This document shows positions 4,816 to 5,336 of a stretch of 5,336 nucleotides of DNA, in pieces; position 1 is the stretch's first letter, and each line of letters begins with the position of its first letter. Made by a program: the position numbers and the translations under genes. The DNA comes from Verrucomicrobiota bacterium (lineage in GTDB: Bacteria > Verrucomicrobiota > Verrucomicrobiia > Chthoniobacterales > UBA10450): the NCBI GenBank assembly GCA_003219395.1, contig QHOR01000114.1, forward strand, positions 1 to 5,336. Reading direction: 5' to 3'. The notes under the pieces are model-generated. The model made no database searches, was not told where the DNA came from, and saw only the letters and a program-made list of their open reading frames with translations.

Positions 4816-5336
4816 CGTGTTTACATCCGAAGCGGTGGCCAGCGTCACCGGTTTGACATTCCGTCCTGACTTCAACGTGTTTTGATCGAAAGCGTCCGAG
4901 ACCAACAAGACTTTCCGAGCGTCTGTTTGTTTTTTTAGCAGGGTGACAAAAGACTTCGTTTTCACCTCTGGCACAACGAACTTATCGATCGTCAGAATGT
5001 CACCTCCTTGGATTCGCTCGCTCAGCGCTTTTCGAAAGGCGAGACGCCGCACCGATTTGGAGATCTTTTTGGAATAATCTCGCGGCTTGGGGCCAAAAAC
5101 GACGCCGCCGCCTCGCCAGATCGGCGATGATTTGTAACCTGCCCGCGCGCGGCCGGTCCCTTTTTGTCGCCACGGTTTTGCACCTGAAAGATCCACCTCT
5201 GCCTTGGTTTTAGTATTCGCCGAACCGGAGCGACGCGCCGCTCGCATGGCGACGATCGTATCGTGAACAGCCTGGGTGCCGTGTCCGTCTTCGATCAACT
5301 CGATCCCGGCTTCTTTGGCAGCGGCTTTGGTTAGAA
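4786..5336 (-). CDS. rplD: 50S ribosomal protein L4, 5' end off the window, C-terminus short
   Basis: L4 is an early-assembly 50S protein whose extended loop reaches the exit tunnel opposite the L22 hairpin; in E. coli it also autoregulates the S10 operon. The 182 visible residues lack the first 20 or so, which continue past the right edge. They include GHGTQAVHDTIVAMRAARRS and the signature loop KPWRQKGTGRAR (53-64) followed by SPIWRGGGVVFGP (70-82). Lys58 corresponds to E. coli Lys63, a macrolide-resistance position. The reading frame enters from the window edge, so the TTG at 5296-5298 is not the real start. The C-terminus is odd: the protein stops at SDVNTEQFRKLWKD, about 15 residues short of E. 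coli L4 by eye, and the lost helix seems to continue in another frame (4742-4815). Identification is secure; the end is uncertain. Confidence 0.96.
   Translation of the reverse strand, partial: LTKAAAKEAGIELIEDGHGTQAVHDTIVAMRAARRSGSANTKTKAEVDLSGAKPWRQKGTGRARAGYKSSPIWRGGGVVFGPKPRDYSKKISKSVRRLAFRKALSERIQGGDILTIDKFVVPEVKTKSFVTLLKKQTDARKVLLVSDAFDQNTLKSGRNVKPVTLATASDVNTEQFRKLWKD

Overview
The window lies inside the bacterial S10/spc ribosomal-protein gene cluster. All genes I can support are on the minus strand, so transcription runs from the right end to the left end. In that direction the order is rplD (L4, 5' end off the window), rplW (L23), rplB (L2), rpsS (S19), an unrecognised gene for an exported coiled-coil protein, rplV (L22), rpsC (S3), rplP (L16), rpmC (L29), rpsQ (S17) and rplN (L14, 3' part off the window). 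Apart from the extra gene, this is the canonical bacterial order.

The protein sequences are clearly bacterial. The L2 C-terminal region ([11 protein letters not shown] followed by SPWGQLAKG), the L4 segment GHGTQAVHDT and the mixed use of Shine-Dalgarno sequences suggest a Verrucomicrobiota-like organism. That placement is from memory of family sequences and is only moderately secure.

Left part (1-1739): rplN, rpsQ, rpmC, rplP and rpsC are packed with gaps of 2 to 12 bases or an overlapping ribosome-binding site, as expected for translationally coupled genes. S3 has an added proline-rich tail. Middle part (1740-3254): rplV has a long lysine-rich tail. The extra gene separates it from rpsS, with a two-tier hairpin in the 76-base gap on its rplV side and a small inverted heptamer repeat at its own 5' end. 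Right part (3255-5336): rpsS and rplB are separated by a 71-base gap that is almost entirely a two-armed array of GTGAGNN-type heptamers. rplW and rplB are 2 bases apart. rplD ends earlier than usual, and the 48 bases before rplW read in the -1 frame like a lost L4 C-terminus.

The ribosomal genes supply large-subunit proteins around the peptidyl-transferase centre and exit tunnel (L2, L4, L16, L22, L23, L29, L14) and small-subunit head and mRNA-entry proteins (S3, S19), plus the primary 16S binder S17. The extra gene has no visible ribosomal role: it has a signal peptide, a long coiled coil and a small C-terminal beta domain, so its product probably acts in the envelope or periplasm. The most notable points are this cell-envelope gene inside a ribosomal operon, the heptamer arrays at two neighbouring junctions, and the apparent loss of the L4 C-terminus. 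There is no gene-free stretch over 300 bases, and I see no RNA gene, CRISPR array or transposon.
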